Shown one piece after another: positions 50,691 through 59,550 of a stretch of DNA of 64,000 nt (position 1 is its first letter; each line of letters starts with the position of its first letter). Source of the DNA: Chloroflexota bacterium (lineage in GTDB: Bacteria > Chloroflexota > Anaerolineae > Anaerolineales > Villigracilaceae); the NCBI GenBank assembly GCA_016195815.1, contig JACPYX010000021.1, positions 62,001-126,000 of the forward strand. The letters are read 5' to 3'. The notes under the pieces were generated by a model, which searched no databases, was not told where the DNA came from, and saw nothing but the letters and a program-made list of their open reading frames with translations. The position numbers and the translations under genes are program-made.

Positions 50691-52205
50691 CTATTTCTTC
50701 AACTCCATCAACACTCTCTTCACGATCTCTTCGACTTGTGTGTCAATGTTGCTTGCCGCAATCGCCGCAGGCGCGGAATAAACAGAGCCGCCAGAGAACG
50801 CGCGTCTTTGCTCGGGATTATCCGTCGAACCGGGAGCAAAGGCCGCATCCGGCGCAGTGCGGATTTCGTACGCAAGCCGTTTGATGTTGTACAAATGATG
50901 CACACTGATATTATCGCCGGTGATCGCGCCGCCCACGCCGCCCGAACCGAGGGTCATCGAAGGCGCAACGCCGGTTGTGAATCCCGTCGCGCCGAGCGTG
51001 CCCCAGGTATTGACGAGAATGCGAAAGACCGGTTTTTCCAAACCGAATTGCATGATCACGTTCTGGTCCTGCGCATGGATGACCAGCGAGTGGCCGCGTC
51101 CGCCGTAGTCAATCAACTGAAGACATCGCTCGCATCCTTCTTCCCAGCCGTCTGCTTCATACCAGCCAAGAACAGTTGTGAGCTTTTCGCCCGAAAGCGG
51201 ATCTTCCGGCCCGACCGCCTTCAGCTTGCACACAATGATACGCGCCCAATCCGGCACGCTGAAGCCATACATCTGTGCCAATTGCTGCGGACTTTTGCCG
51301 ACCGCTTTTGGATTCGGCAAATGCCCGACGAACAGATTCTTTGCAAGAACTTTTGACATAGCCTCGTCGGCGAAGTATGCGCCTTCGGCCTTCATCAGTT
51401 CTTCGAGTTGCGCGGCAATCGGTTTATCGGCCACAACAGATTGTTCGGTGGCGCAGATCACGGAATGATCGAAGGCTTTTGACGCCACAATATATTTCGC
51501 GGCGCGCTGAATATCTGCCGAGCGATCCACATAAACCGGCACGTTGCCCGGCCCCACACCGTAGGCTGGTTTGCCAACCGAGTGCGCGGCACGCACCATA
51601 TCCGAACCGCCGGTGGCGAGAATAAGCGCCACATATTTATGCTTCATCAATTCCTGTGTGCCGGGCAGCGTGATGCGCGCCATGCACGAAACCAGGCCTT
51701 TCGGCATACCGGCGCGTTCGCCCGCCTCTGCCATGACACGAATGGTCTCGATCGAACACTTTACAGCGAAAGGATGCGGTGCAACGATAATTGCATTGCG
51801 GGCTTTGACCGCGATCAGGGTTTTGAACATGGCGGTCGAAGTAGGATTCGTGGACGGAGTCAGTGCGGCAACCACGCCCATCGGCCAGGCAATATCGTAT
51901 GTGCCTCGTTCAGGATTATTTCTGATCACGCCGACCGTGGGCGTGTTCTTGATTTCATCCCATAACATTTTCGATGACAGAAGATTTTTGAGAACTTTGT
52001 GTTCGGGAACGCCATAACCGGTTTCTTCGGCGGCCATGCGCGCCAAATTCTGCGAAGCATCCGCGGCGGCCTGTGCCATCGCTTCGCAGATTCTGTCCAC
52101 TTCCGCTTGCGAAGCGTGCAGGAATTTCTTCTGCGCATCACGCGCTTGCGTGGCGAGTGTACGGGCTTCCTGAATGGAAAGCAGGTCGTTATCGAGTTCG
52201 GCCAT
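50691..52205 (-). CDS. CoA-acylating acetaldehyde dehydrogenase of the microcompartment
   Basis: A 504-residue aldehyde dehydrogenase that converts acetaldehyde, CoA and NAD+ to acetyl-CoA. The catalytic Cys251 stands in SVICATEQSVV, closer to the AdhE/ETU type (GxICASEQ) than to the EutE/PduP type (LPCIxEK). Cofactor and CoA-binding features include ALTPSTNPTSTAMFKTL, ALILATGGSDMVRAAHS and YGVGPGNVPVYV. A Ser/Ala/Gly linker leads to a C-terminal helix (VEEIVKRVLMELKK) that looks like an encapsulation peptide. It occupies the place of eutE. Confidence 0.88.
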   Translation of the reverse strand: MAELDNDLLSIQEARTLATQARDAQKKFLHASQAEVDRICEAMAQAAADASQNLARMAAEETGYGVPEHKVLKNLLSSKMLWDEIKNTPTVGVIRNNPERGTYDIAWPMGVVAALTPSTNPTSTAMFKTLIAVKARNAIIVAPHPFAVKCSIETIRVMAEAGERAGMPKGLVSCMARITLPGTQELMKHKYVALILATGGSDMVRAAHSVGKPAYGVGPGNVPVYVDRSADIQRAAKYIVASKAFDHSVICATEQSVVADKPIAAQLEELMKAEGAYFADEAMSKVLAKNLFVGHLPNPKAVGKSPQQLAQMYGFSVPDWARIIVCKLKAVGPEDPLSGEKLTTVLGWYEADGWEEGCERCLQLIDYGGRGHSLVIHAQDQNVIMQFGLEKPVFRILVNTWGTLGATGFTTGVAPSMTLGSGGVGGAITGDNISVHHLYNIKRLAYEIRTAPDAAFAPGSTDNPEQRRAFSGGSVYSAPAAIAASNIDTQVEEIVKRVLMELKK

Positions 52206-52219
52206 AGTTATATCCTAAT

Positions 52220-52302
52220 GTCTTTGCGAGGAGGGTGTTCTTTCCGACGAAGCAATCTCTTTCATTGATCGAGATTGCTTCGGGCTACGCCCTCGCAATG
52301 AC
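52220..52302. repeat. Dispersed palindromic element, copy C
   Basis: TCTTTGCGAG at the left and CTCGCAATGAC at the right, with GAAGCAATCTC/GAGATTGCTTC inner arms, in the gap between the aldehyde dehydrogenase and eutL genes. Confidence 0.78.
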
Positions 52303-52305
52303 AGA

Positions 52306-52962
52306 TTAATAATTGAACGGATTGCCCGCTACTTCCAAAACTTTATTTTGGAACGCGGCGACCGCGGCTTTGCAGGCGGGTTGATCGCCGGTGAGCATCA
52401 CGCCCATGTAGTTCGTTTCTGATGGCGGCATGGTCAGTGTGGCGATTTGAACATCGGCAGCTTTAAGTGCCGCATCCAGCGCGACCAAACCTTCATTCGG
52501 CGGCGCAACCAGATAAGCAATCGGAGAGCCGACCGGAAGATTGCAAACTTTTGAAAGATACGTTCCTGTGCGTGAGATCAAATGCGGAAAGAACGCAATG
52601 GACGCATCATCGTTGGCCGAATACCAGATGGCTTTTGTTTTGATGTAATCCACCGCGGCAGCCAGGCCGGCTCGGACTTCGGCGGGATTGGGTCCCGCTA
52701 AAATTGCCATGATCTCGCCTGATAACAATCCTGATGTATGCTTCGCGCCCGCATAGAATGAACGCGCATACACGACTTCAACATCCGCCATCTTGGTGGC
52801 TTCATCAATTGCGGTATAAGTCGCATCGTCGTTGTCAACGCTGAGCAAACCGATGGAACGCTGTTCGGGAGTCAACTTGAGTTGCTCCGCGAAGTTGCGA
52901 TCCACTTGCGGGATCAATTGGACGCAGGTGGGCGTTCCGTAAATTGGGTCGAGGATTGCCAT
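52306..52962 (-). CDS. eutL: Ethanolamine microcompartment shell protein EutL
   Basis: About 218 residues from the ATG at 52962, seven bases after AAGGA. Strong match to EutL: LKLTPEQRSIGLLSVDNDDATY, DEATKMADVEVVYARSFYAGA, GPNPAEVRAGLAAA, HLISRTGTYLSKV, IAYLVAPPNEG and PPSETNYMGVMLTG. EutL forms a gated trimer of permuted BMC folds that may admit larger molecules. An upstream ATG at 52968 is in frame. Confidence 0.97.
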   Translation of the reverse strand: MAILDPIYGTPTCVQLIPQVDRNFAEQLKLTPEQRSIGLLSVDNDDATYTAIDEATKMADVEVVYARSFYAGAKHTSGLLSGEIMAILAGPNPAEVRAGLAAAVDYIKTKAIWYSANDDASIAFFPHLISRTGTYLSKVCNLPVGSPIAYLVAPPNEGLVALDAALKAADVQIATLTMPPSETNYMGVMLTGDQPACKAAVAAFQNKVLEVAGNPFNY

Positions 52963-52974
52963 AGTCATGTCCTT

Positions 52975-53079
52975 CGTTATTGCGAGTGGTCGTAGGGAGC
53001 GAAGCAATCTCATCATCGCGCTGGGATTGCTTCCCTGGCCTATCCGCCAGGACAGGCGGGCTACCGCCCTCGCAATGAC
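52975..53079. repeat. Dispersed palindromic element, copy D with nested palindrome
   Basis: TTATTGCGAG at the left, CTCGCAATGAC at the right, with GAAGCAATCTC/GGGATTGCTTC inner arms and a nested CCCGCCTGTCC-type palindrome near 53041-53062. In the gap between eutL and eutC. Confidence 0.75.
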
Positions 53080-53088
53080 GGAATGGGA

Positions 53089-54045
53089 TTACTTTGCCAT
53101 TTTGAGTTTCACGCCAGAGGCCTGGTGCTGGCGCATCTTTTGCGCGATCTGCACAACGAACGCGCCCGCTTCGAGCGGATTTGTTCCGCCGTTCTCGAAG
53201 ATATTGCAGACTACATCGCGGTCGGCGTCGGTGTCGCCGTATTTCGGTTTATAGCCCATATAGGCACTCATGGATTCTGCGCGGCCAAGCCCGGGACGTT
53301 CGCCGATCAACAGGATTACCACATCCGGCTTGATCAACTCGCCGACATCGTTCATCACGCCGACGCGCGCGTGTTTGATGAAGAACGGCGTGCCGAATGT
53401 CAGATTGGCAGATTGCACGCCTTGCTTGATGACCGGGAACATCTGGCGCAGGTTGGATTCTACCGCCTGTGAAGAAAGCCCATCCCCAACCACAACTTGA
53501 ATATTGACGTTCTTCTGGCATTTCTCGTTGATGATGCGTTTTGCTTCGTCATTCAATAAACGTCCAAGGTCGGGGCGCAGAAGATATTCCTGTTTGCCGC
53601 CGGTGACTTTTGTTTCGACGGTGAATAAATTGAATTCATTCAAAAGTTTTTGATCTACATCGCGATAGAGTGCATCTTGTGTCACAGCATGATCGCCCTG
53701 GAAGAGAAGCAGGGAGGCGGTGCTGTAGCGCGGTCCGGCGCGCCCGACGCCGATGCGGGCGGTGGTGGACGCAACCAGGGCATTCAAGCCGCTGGCATCT
53801 TTTGGATTCTTGACCAGCGGCCTGTAACGCAGTTCGGGCGTGACCGGGTCTGGCAGGTCAATGGTGAGGCCGCCGCTAAAGGCCGCAGTGTGAGGTTTAA
53901 TGGGAACAGTCGAGGCCGGAGAAGATGTTTGTAAAACGGGAGCAGGCGGGGTGTCCGATGAAGAAGCGAACGGTTTGACAGCGCCCGCGGCTTTCAGTTC
54001 GCGCACAACGGCTTCTACAATCGCGGCAAGTTTGGCGTCATCCAT
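53089..54045 (-). CDS. eutC: Ethanolamine ammonia-lyase small subunit
   Basis: A 318-residue EutC that binds the adenosylcobalamin cofactor with EutB. The N-terminal ~20 residues (LAAIVEAVVRELKAAG) form a predicted amphipathic targeting helix, followed by a Ser/Pro linker. The core has ARIGVGRAGPRYSTASLLLFQ and ERPGLGRAESMSAYM, plus VGDGLSSQAVESNL, all typical. The start at 54045 has AAAGGAG upstream. It follows eutB directly, the normal order. Confidence 0.97.
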   Translation of the reverse strand: MDDAKLAAIVEAVVRELKAAGAVKPFASSSDTPPAPVLQTSSPASTVPIKPHTAAFSGGLTIDLPDPVTPELRYRPLVKNPKDASGLNALVASTTARIGVGRAGPRYSTASLLLFQGDHAVTQDALYRDVDQKLLNEFNLFTVETKVTGGKQEYLLRPDLGRLLNDEAKRIINEKCQKNVNIQVVVGDGLSSQAVESNLRQMFPVIKQGVQSANLTFGTPFFIKHARVGVMNDVGELIKPDVVILLIGERPGLGRAESMSAYMGYKPKYGDTDADRDVVCNIFENGGTNPLEAGAFVVQIAQKMRQHQASGVKLKMAK

Positions 54046-54058
54046 TTTATCGTCTCCT

Positions 54059-55426
54059 TTACCGCTTCAAGAAAAATGACGCGTCGCCCGCCTTTTCAGT
54101 GAGCGCGCCGTTCTTCATGATGCCGATGCTTTCGAGCCATTTTTCAAATTCAGCCGCGGGGCGCAGGTTGAAGAGCTGGCGCAGGCTGGCTGTATCGTGA
54201 TAGGAAGTGGATTGATACGAAAGCATCGAGTCGTCGCCCATCGGCAGGCCCATGAAGTAGTTGCAGCCTCCGGCGGTAAGCATGACAGCCAGATTTTCAA
54301 TGGCGTTTTGATCTGCGCGGGCGTGGTTGGTGTAGCAGGCGTCAACGCCCATCGGGATGCCTGTGAGTTTGCCCATGAAATGATCTTCAAGCCCGGCGCG
54401 TTGAATTTGGCGCGCATCGTAAAGATATTCGGGGCCGATGAAGCCAACCACGGTGTTGACCTGGAACGGGCTATAGCGTTTTGCAAAACCATAGTTGCGG
54501 GCTTCGAGGGTGAGTTGATCCCAGCCGTTATGGGCATCCGCTGAAAGAGCCGATCCCTGCCCGGTTTCAAAGTACATGAAGTTCGGGCCTTTGGGAAAAC
54601 AATGTTTCCTGGCCAGGGCGTAGGCCTCATCCAATAAGCCAACGGAGATGCCGAAAGAGTCGTTGCCTTTTTGTGAACCGGCGATGGATTGGAATACCAG
54701 GCCGACCGGCGAGCCGGATTCCAAACATTTCATTTGAGTTGTAACGTGCGCCAGCACGCAGTTTTGCGTGGGGATATTCCAGGTTTTGATGACATCGTAG
54801 GTCATGTCGAGCAGGCGCGCGACGGAGCCGTAAGAGTCGTCAACGGGATTGATGCCGATGACCGAGTCGCCGGAGCCGAAGGCGAGACCTTCATAAATTT
54901 CGGCGCGGATGCCCTCGGGCGAGTCGGTGGGGTGGTTTGGCTGCAGGCGGCTGGATAACGTGCCGGGCGCGCCGATGGTGTTGTTGCAATACGCGATGAC
55001 CGGGATTTTTTTTGCGGCGTACATCAAATCCATGTTAGACATGAGTTTGGTGACGCCTGCGATCATTTCGGCGGTCAGGCCGTTGGATGCGCGGCGGATC
55101 ATGTCTGGCGTGGTGGTGTCGGCCAGAATCCATTCGCGGAATTCGCCGACGGTTTTATCTTTGAGTTCGTTGTAAATATTATCGTCCACGGCGTCCTGGA
55201 TGACGCGCGTGATCTCATCTTGATCATACGGAATGGCCGGAGTCTCACGCAAAACTTTCAGCGGAACTTCAGCCAGCACGAGACGCGCGGCGACGCGCTC
55301 GGCGACGGTATCCGCCGCGACGCCGGCAAGATGATCGCCGGATTTTTCCTCGTTGGCTTTGCCCATGAGGATTCGAATATCTGGAAATTCGTAGGTCTTG
55401 CCGTGCAGTTTGGTACGGAGAAGCAT
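54059..55426 (-). CDS. eutB: Ethanolamine ammonia-lyase large subunit
   Basis: A 455-residue catalytic subunit of the adenosylcobalamin-dependent enzyme that splits ethanolamine to acetaldehyde and ammonia. Identifying stretches include LRETPAIPYDQDEITRVI, LSSRLQPNHPTDSPEGI, IGINPVDDSYGSVARL, ESGSPVGLVFQSIAGSQ and GFIGPEYLYDARQIQRAGLE. Length is normal. It has AAGGAG upstream and is followed 14 bases after its stop by eutC. Confidence 0.98.
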   Translation of the reverse strand: MLLRTKLHGKTYEFPDIRILMGKANEEKSGDHLAGVAADTVAERVAARLVLAEVPLKVLRETPAIPYDQDEITRVIQDAVDDNIYNELKDKTVGEFREWILADTTTPDMIRRASNGLTAEMIAGVTKLMSNMDLMYAAKKIPVIAYCNNTIGAPGTLSSRLQPNHPTDSPEGIRAEIYEGLAFGSGDSVIGINPVDDSYGSVARLLDMTYDVIKTWNIPTQNCVLAHVTTQMKCLESGSPVGLVFQSIAGSQKGNDSFGISVGLLDEAYALARKHCFPKGPNFMYFETGQGSALSADAHNGWDQLTLEARNYGFAKRYSPFQVNTVVGFIGPEYLYDARQIQRAGLEDHFMGKLTGIPMGVDACYTNHARADQNAIENLAVMLTAGGCNYFMGLPMGDDSMLSYQSTSYHDTASLRQLFNLRPAAEFEKWLESIGIMKNGALTEKAGDASFFLKR

Positions 55427-55516
55427 ACTTGCTCCTTAGACCTGGGTTATCCACCGATTGCGCCGATATCACAGATTTCTTTTTTAATCTGCGTAACCTG
55501 CGACATCTGTGGATGG

Positions 55517-56962
55517 TTAATGATAAAAAATTAAAGTCTTTACGCTCAATGGAACCACGCGTCCATCCATGAGCGGCGTGCCGACATCAATATAATCGCC
55601 TTCGGTTAAACCAACTTGATCAATTACCAGTAAAGAGCGTTCGGGAGCGAGGCCTTTCACAGTCTGTCCCAATGCTTGAGCATAATCTCTTTCAATAATT
55701 ACAACCAACGGACGTTCGCGCGGCATTGTGCTGGCGAATTCGCGCAAGCCGCTTGCGAGTTGTGAGAGTGAAGTATAGTCTAAAGGCTTATTCAGTTCAA
55801 GCGCAACCGCAAATGGATCGGTGGTGATGTTCACGTCCCAGCGGCGGGTGGCGTCGGCAATCGCCGTCGAAACGGCGGTCGGATGAAGGTCCGATTGAAG
55901 CGCGGGGCGGATGACCGGCACGTTTTTCATCGGCAGGATTTCCTGTTCCGCCCAAATCGTCGAGCCTGAAAGAGTCACGGTTTGCGTGCTGGCGCCCAAA
56001 ACAGTCGCGCGCAAGGTTTCGGAGGGCGGCGCAACTTCGTATGAATTCAAGACCGGATGCTGCCGCAAAGATTCGGCCAGCAGTGGCCCGACATCGTCGT
56101 GAAGAGTTGCGTCGGCCACCGAATTGATTTGAAGCGGCTTGTAATAATAATGACCGATGCCGCCGGAGAACATCAGGATAGTGCCTTTGCCCGAAACGGG
56201 CGTGGGCGGCGTGAGATAAATTTTTTGCGCGAGCGGCGAGGATGTACCTTCGATGAGTTCAACGGTGAGATCGGCCATGCGATTTGTAAAGCGCCGCAGA
56301 TCTTCGAGCGTGGGGGACGAACCGACTTCAAGATCAATCTTGCAGTCATTCAGGATTTCTTTGGCAGGCCCGGCAATGTGACGAATAACACCGCTTCCGT
56401 GCTCGACCTCGAGGATTCGCCCGCCATAATTCATGGCCGCTGCGCCGATAATGTTTCCGCTTCGAAAGATCACACTGTTGGCGCTTCCGCCGCCGATGTC
56501 AATGTTGGTGACGGATGTGTAATGTTCCTGCGAATATTTTGCCGCGCCCGCGCCGCGTCCCGCGATGAGACTCTCGACATTTGGCCCCGCCACGCTGACT
56601 ACAAATTCGCCCGCCAGGCCCGAAAGCACGCGCAGGATTTCATCGGCATTTTTTTTCTTGGCGGTTTCGCCCGTGATGATGACTGCGCCGGTCTCGACAT
56701 CTTTTGCATTAACGCCAGCGGCAGCGTATTCGCGGCGGACGATTTCATTGAGTTTGTCGGCGTCAACCGTTTCGTAATCTTTGAGCGGCGTGAAAACGAT
56801 CGGGCTTTGATAAATGACTTCGCGCCCGGTGATGTTGATGCGCGGAATTTGTCCGGGCCGGGCTACGTCGGTCAGGCTCAGGCGTGAAAAGACGATTTGC
56901 GTGGTGGTGGTTCCCACGTCAATGCCAACGGAGAGGAGTTTGCGCGCGTCGCTGGTTGACAT
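55517..56962 (-). CDS. eutA: Ethanolamine ammonia-lyase reactivase EutA
   Basis: About 481 residues from the ATG at 56962. The N terminus SVGIDVGTTTTQIVFSRL is the acetate/sugar kinase-Hsp70-actin phosphate-binding loop, with VTNIDIGGGSANSVIF as the second. EutA exchanges damaged cobalamin in EutBC for fresh adenosylcobalamin using ATP. It stands just upstream of eutB, the usual order. Confidence 0.96.
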   Translation of the reverse strand: MSTSDARKLLSVGIDVGTTTTQIVFSRLSLTDVARPGQIPRINITGREVIYQSPIVFTPLKDYETVDADKLNEIVRREYAAAGVNAKDVETGAVIITGETAKKKNADEILRVLSGLAGEFVVSVAGPNVESLIAGRGAGAAKYSQEHYTSVTNIDIGGGSANSVIFRSGNIIGAAAMNYGGRILEVEHGSGVIRHIAGPAKEILNDCKIDLEVGSSPTLEDLRRFTNRMADLTVELIEGTSSPLAQKIYLTPPTPVSGKGTILMFSGGIGHYYYKPLQINSVADATLHDDVGPLLAESLRQHPVLNSYEVAPPSETLRATVLGASTQTVTLSGSTIWAEQEILPMKNVPVIRPALQSDLHPTAVSTAIADATRRWDVNITTDPFAVALELNKPLDYTSLSQLASGLREFASTMPRERPLVVIIERDYAQALGQTVKGLAPERSLLVIDQVGLTEGDYIDVGTPLMDGRVVPLSVKTLIFYH

Positions 56963-57011
56963 AATCAATGACAAGTCCTAAAGGTTTTTTAAACCCTTAG
57001 GATTTAAGTAA

Positions 57012-57299
57012 TTATTTCTTGTATGTGAATTTTCCGTCTGCTTCGAGGGAGTCGATCACGCCGACGATGACGGCGTCGAGCGGGGAGTCTTTGGTGATGC
57101 CGGTCTGTCGGGCAGACGAGCCTTCGGTAACGAGCACCAGATCCCCCGTCCCGGCGCTGACCGTATCAACGGCTACGTAAGGTTCGCCGGTGGGTTTGCC
57201 CGCTGTGTCCGCGGCGCGCACGATCAATAGTTTGCGTCCATGCAGTGCGGCGTCTTTGATGGTCGAAACGGTTGAACCAACAACCAGAGCGATTTTCAT
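57012..57299 (-). CDS. eutN: Pentameric vertex shell protein EutN/CcmL
   Basis: About 95 residues from the ATG at 57299 (MKIALVVGSTVSTIKD), with GGAGGG upstream. Pattern of the EutN/CcmL/PduN fold: GRKLLIVRAADTAGKPTGEPYVAVDTV, then GAGTGDLVLVTEGSSAR-like TGDLVLVTEGSSAR and DAVIVGVIDSLE. It should cap the vertices of the shell. It is the first gene after the permease. Confidence 0.95.
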   Translation of the reverse strand: MKIALVVGSTVSTIKDAALHGRKLLIVRAADTAGKPTGEPYVAVDTVSAGTGDLVLVTEGSSARQTGITKDSPLDAVIVGVIDSLEADGKFTYKK

Positions 57300-57341
57300 G
57301 TGCCCTCCGGGATGAGTAAATATGTTTCCATTATAGCAAAG

Positions 57342-57382
57342 ATTACCGTGCGGCATTTATTTAGGGAATGCCGCACGGTAAT
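57342..57382. terminator. Perfect hairpin between the permease gene and eutN
   Basis: A 15-bp perfect stem (ATTACCGTGCGGCAT with ATGCCGCACGGTAAT) and an 11-base loop lie between the permease stop and the eutN start. The flanking T-tract is weak, so it may reduce rather than block read-through, or protect the RNA. Confidence 0.6.
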
Positions 57383-57397
57383 TATGTGATCGAAATA

Positions 57398-59023
57398 CTA
57401 ATCGTCCCCGGATTTGGCGGACATCTCCGCCTCGATTTTGCGAAGTTCCGCTTCGGCGCTTGGCTTCGGGCCGCTAAAGCGATGTTTGGCATCCACCTGC
57501 CAGTAGATGAACATGAAGATCACAAGCAGGATGATGGACCAGCCCGCCAGTTCGTTCGGCGGGATGGAGAACAAAACCGTGATGAACACAATCCACAATA
57601 CTGCGATCAAATTGATGACAATGCCGAAGTTTTTCAGGCTCCATGGCGCGGTCTTTGCGGTCGTGAATTCGCCCTTCTTTTGGAGTTTGTTGCGTAAATT
57701 CAAGAAGATTGGCAGGCCATACGCCAGGTAGAGCGCTGTCGTACTGACGGCCACGATCACGGAATAAATTGCCGAGTATACGGTCAGAAGCACTGCCAGG
57801 ACGGAAGTGATGACGATGGACCATATCGGTGTGCGCCATTTGGGATGGATCTGCTTGATCAGGCTATGGCCCGGCATGCCTCCATCGCGTGCGAATGCGA
57901 ACCACATGCGGCTCATGCTGGTGATGGATGAAAGCCCGGCCAACCACATGGCTACTCCGATGATGACGGCAATGATATGGCCGAAGAGTATATTGTCGAA
58001 GTTGGAGTAAACGATGTACAGCACCGCCGGCGAGTTTGCCGGGTCCACTGTAGCCGCAATGTCGGGGATGTGAAGAGTGAGGATGATCAGCATCACATAG
58101 CCGACCACGAATGATACTGCCACTGAAAGGAATACGCCCCACGCGCTGTTAAGGCGGGCCATGACTGTTTCCTCGGCCACATGCGCCGATGCGTCGTAAC
58201 CCGTATAAGTCCATTGCGCCTGCAACAAGCCGAGGACGAACGCCAGCGCGATGCCGCCGCCTGCATATAACCCAACCATGCCTGGGATCTTCATCATCAA
58301 TGAGTTGAATGTGAAACTTCCGGCGGCAAAGGTGGACGTCAAATCATTGGGGTTTATTGTGACTATGCCCTTGAACAGGAAGCTGAGCGGCTGAGACACT
58401 TTGCCAAATACGGTCAATAACACAGCCATGACAACCACGCCGCCAATGTGCCAGTATACGCTGAAGTCATTCAGCAATGCCGTCAACTTAATGCCGAAAA
58501 TGTTGATTAGCACTTGCGGGATCATGATGATTATCATAGTAATCACCATTGCAAATGTATTGGTGGTGTCAATGGATGTGCCAAAGATGCGGTTGATGGC
58601 GCCCGCGATGTAGATGGCGGCGGCGTAGTTAATGCCCGCGGTGATCATAATTTGGCCGAGCATGTTGAACCAGGCAGTCACCCAGGCCCATTTGTATCCA
58701 CCCAGCCGATGTGCCCAAAAATAAAGACCTCCGGCTGTGGGATAGGCAGAGGCCAGTTCTGCCATGGATGCGGCAACGGTCAATACGAAAATGGTCACCA
58801 GCGGCCAGCCAAAGGTATTAATGATGGGGCCTGCAAATCCGAGGCCGTAACCAAAGAGCAGGATTGCGCCTGTTAGGATCGAGATGATCGAGAAAGAAAT
58901 CGCGAAATTCGAAAACCCTCCCATTTCGCGAAACAGTTGCTGGGCATATCCAAGTTTATGCAGGTCTTTCATATCCTCCTGGATTTGCTCGTCGCGCGTC
59001 TTTTGCTTGCTTTTTTCTGCCAT
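57398..59023 (-). CDS. APC-superfamily permease, probable ethanolamine transporter
   Basis: About 541 residues from the ATG at 59023 (AAAGGAG upstream). Twelve or so membrane helices are visible. The N-terminal LGYAQQLFREMGGFSNFAISFSIIS and AELASAYPTAGGLYFWAHRLG match the amino acid/choline/GABA transporter group of the APC superfamily. The position at the head of the ethanolamine operon suggests it imports ethanolamine; EutH, the classic transporter, is absent. The substrate is inferred from position only. Confidence 0.82.
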   Translation of the reverse strand: MAEKSKQKTRDEQIQEDMKDLHKLGYAQQLFREMGGFSNFAISFSIISILTGAILLFGYGLGFAGPIINTFGWPLVTIFVLTVAASMAELASAYPTAGGLYFWAHRLGGYKWAWVTAWFNMLGQIMITAGINYAAAIYIAGAINRIFGTSIDTTNTFAMVITMIIIMIPQVLINIFGIKLTALLNDFSVYWHIGGVVVMAVLLTVFGKVSQPLSFLFKGIVTINPNDLTSTFAAGSFTFNSLMMKIPGMVGLYAGGGIALAFVLGLLQAQWTYTGYDASAHVAEETVMARLNSAWGVFLSVAVSFVVGYVMLIILTLHIPDIAATVDPANSPAVLYIVYSNFDNILFGHIIAVIIGVAMWLAGLSSITSMSRMWFAFARDGGMPGHSLIKQIHPKWRTPIWSIVITSVLAVLLTVYSAIYSVIVAVSTTALYLAYGLPIFLNLRNKLQKKGEFTTAKTAPWSLKNFGIVINLIAVLWIVFITVLFSIPPNELAGWSIILLVIFMFIYWQVDAKHRFSGPKPSAEAELRKIEAEMSAKSGDD

Positions 59024-59065
59024 ACGGGTTCTCCTTTGATTTTTGATGGGTTGCAGGTTAAGGTT

Positions 59066-59094
59066 GGTATACCGATTCAAAAACGGATTTCCAA
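59066..59094 (-). promoter_or_regulatory. Candidate sigma-70 type promoter for the eut cluster
   Basis: Reading the minus strand, TTGGAA (59089-59094) and TATACC (59066-59071) are separated by 17 bases, placed about 45 bases before the permease start. Spacing is ideal and hexamers are fair matches. No known eut regulator site was recognised nearby. Confidence 0.45.
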
Positions 59095-59550
59095 ATTATT
59101 TCGAGACACCTCCATGATTTTGTTGTAATAGCACAATCGGAATTTTGATCAGTACGCTTTGCCGCCACTAAATTTGTCACAGACCAATCCAATGATCGTA
59201 TCTGGGATACATATTTCGTTGACAATAAAACCCACGGTTTGGAAATTAGTTCCGCATTTTTGATCGAGGAAAAGTCAAATCATAACTGCATACATGTCAA
59301 GCAGTATATTACCGCATACGGGAAACAGGGCAAACTTTTGCAGGGCAAAACAAAACAAAAAAGACAGCCTTTGTCTCTTATTCCCGCGTCTGAATGACAC
59401 GGCATGTGTGCCGATAATCATCCCCTGAGATGTTTCCCGTTCCGTGCATTGGATAGATCATATTGGGTTCGCGAAGACTCCGGAACGATGAGAGACGTCC
59501 CAACGGGATTTGCAATTGAAGCGTTTCTCTAAAGTCAGGTAGTTTTGCTC
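59095..59550. other. Noncoding stretch between the eut promoter and the tetR promoter
   Basis: About 450 bases without a convincing gene on either strand; short ORFs here lack initiation signals. It contains the two divergent promoter regions at its ends, several A-tracts, and small imperfect palindromes, none of which I can assign. Confidence 0.5.
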
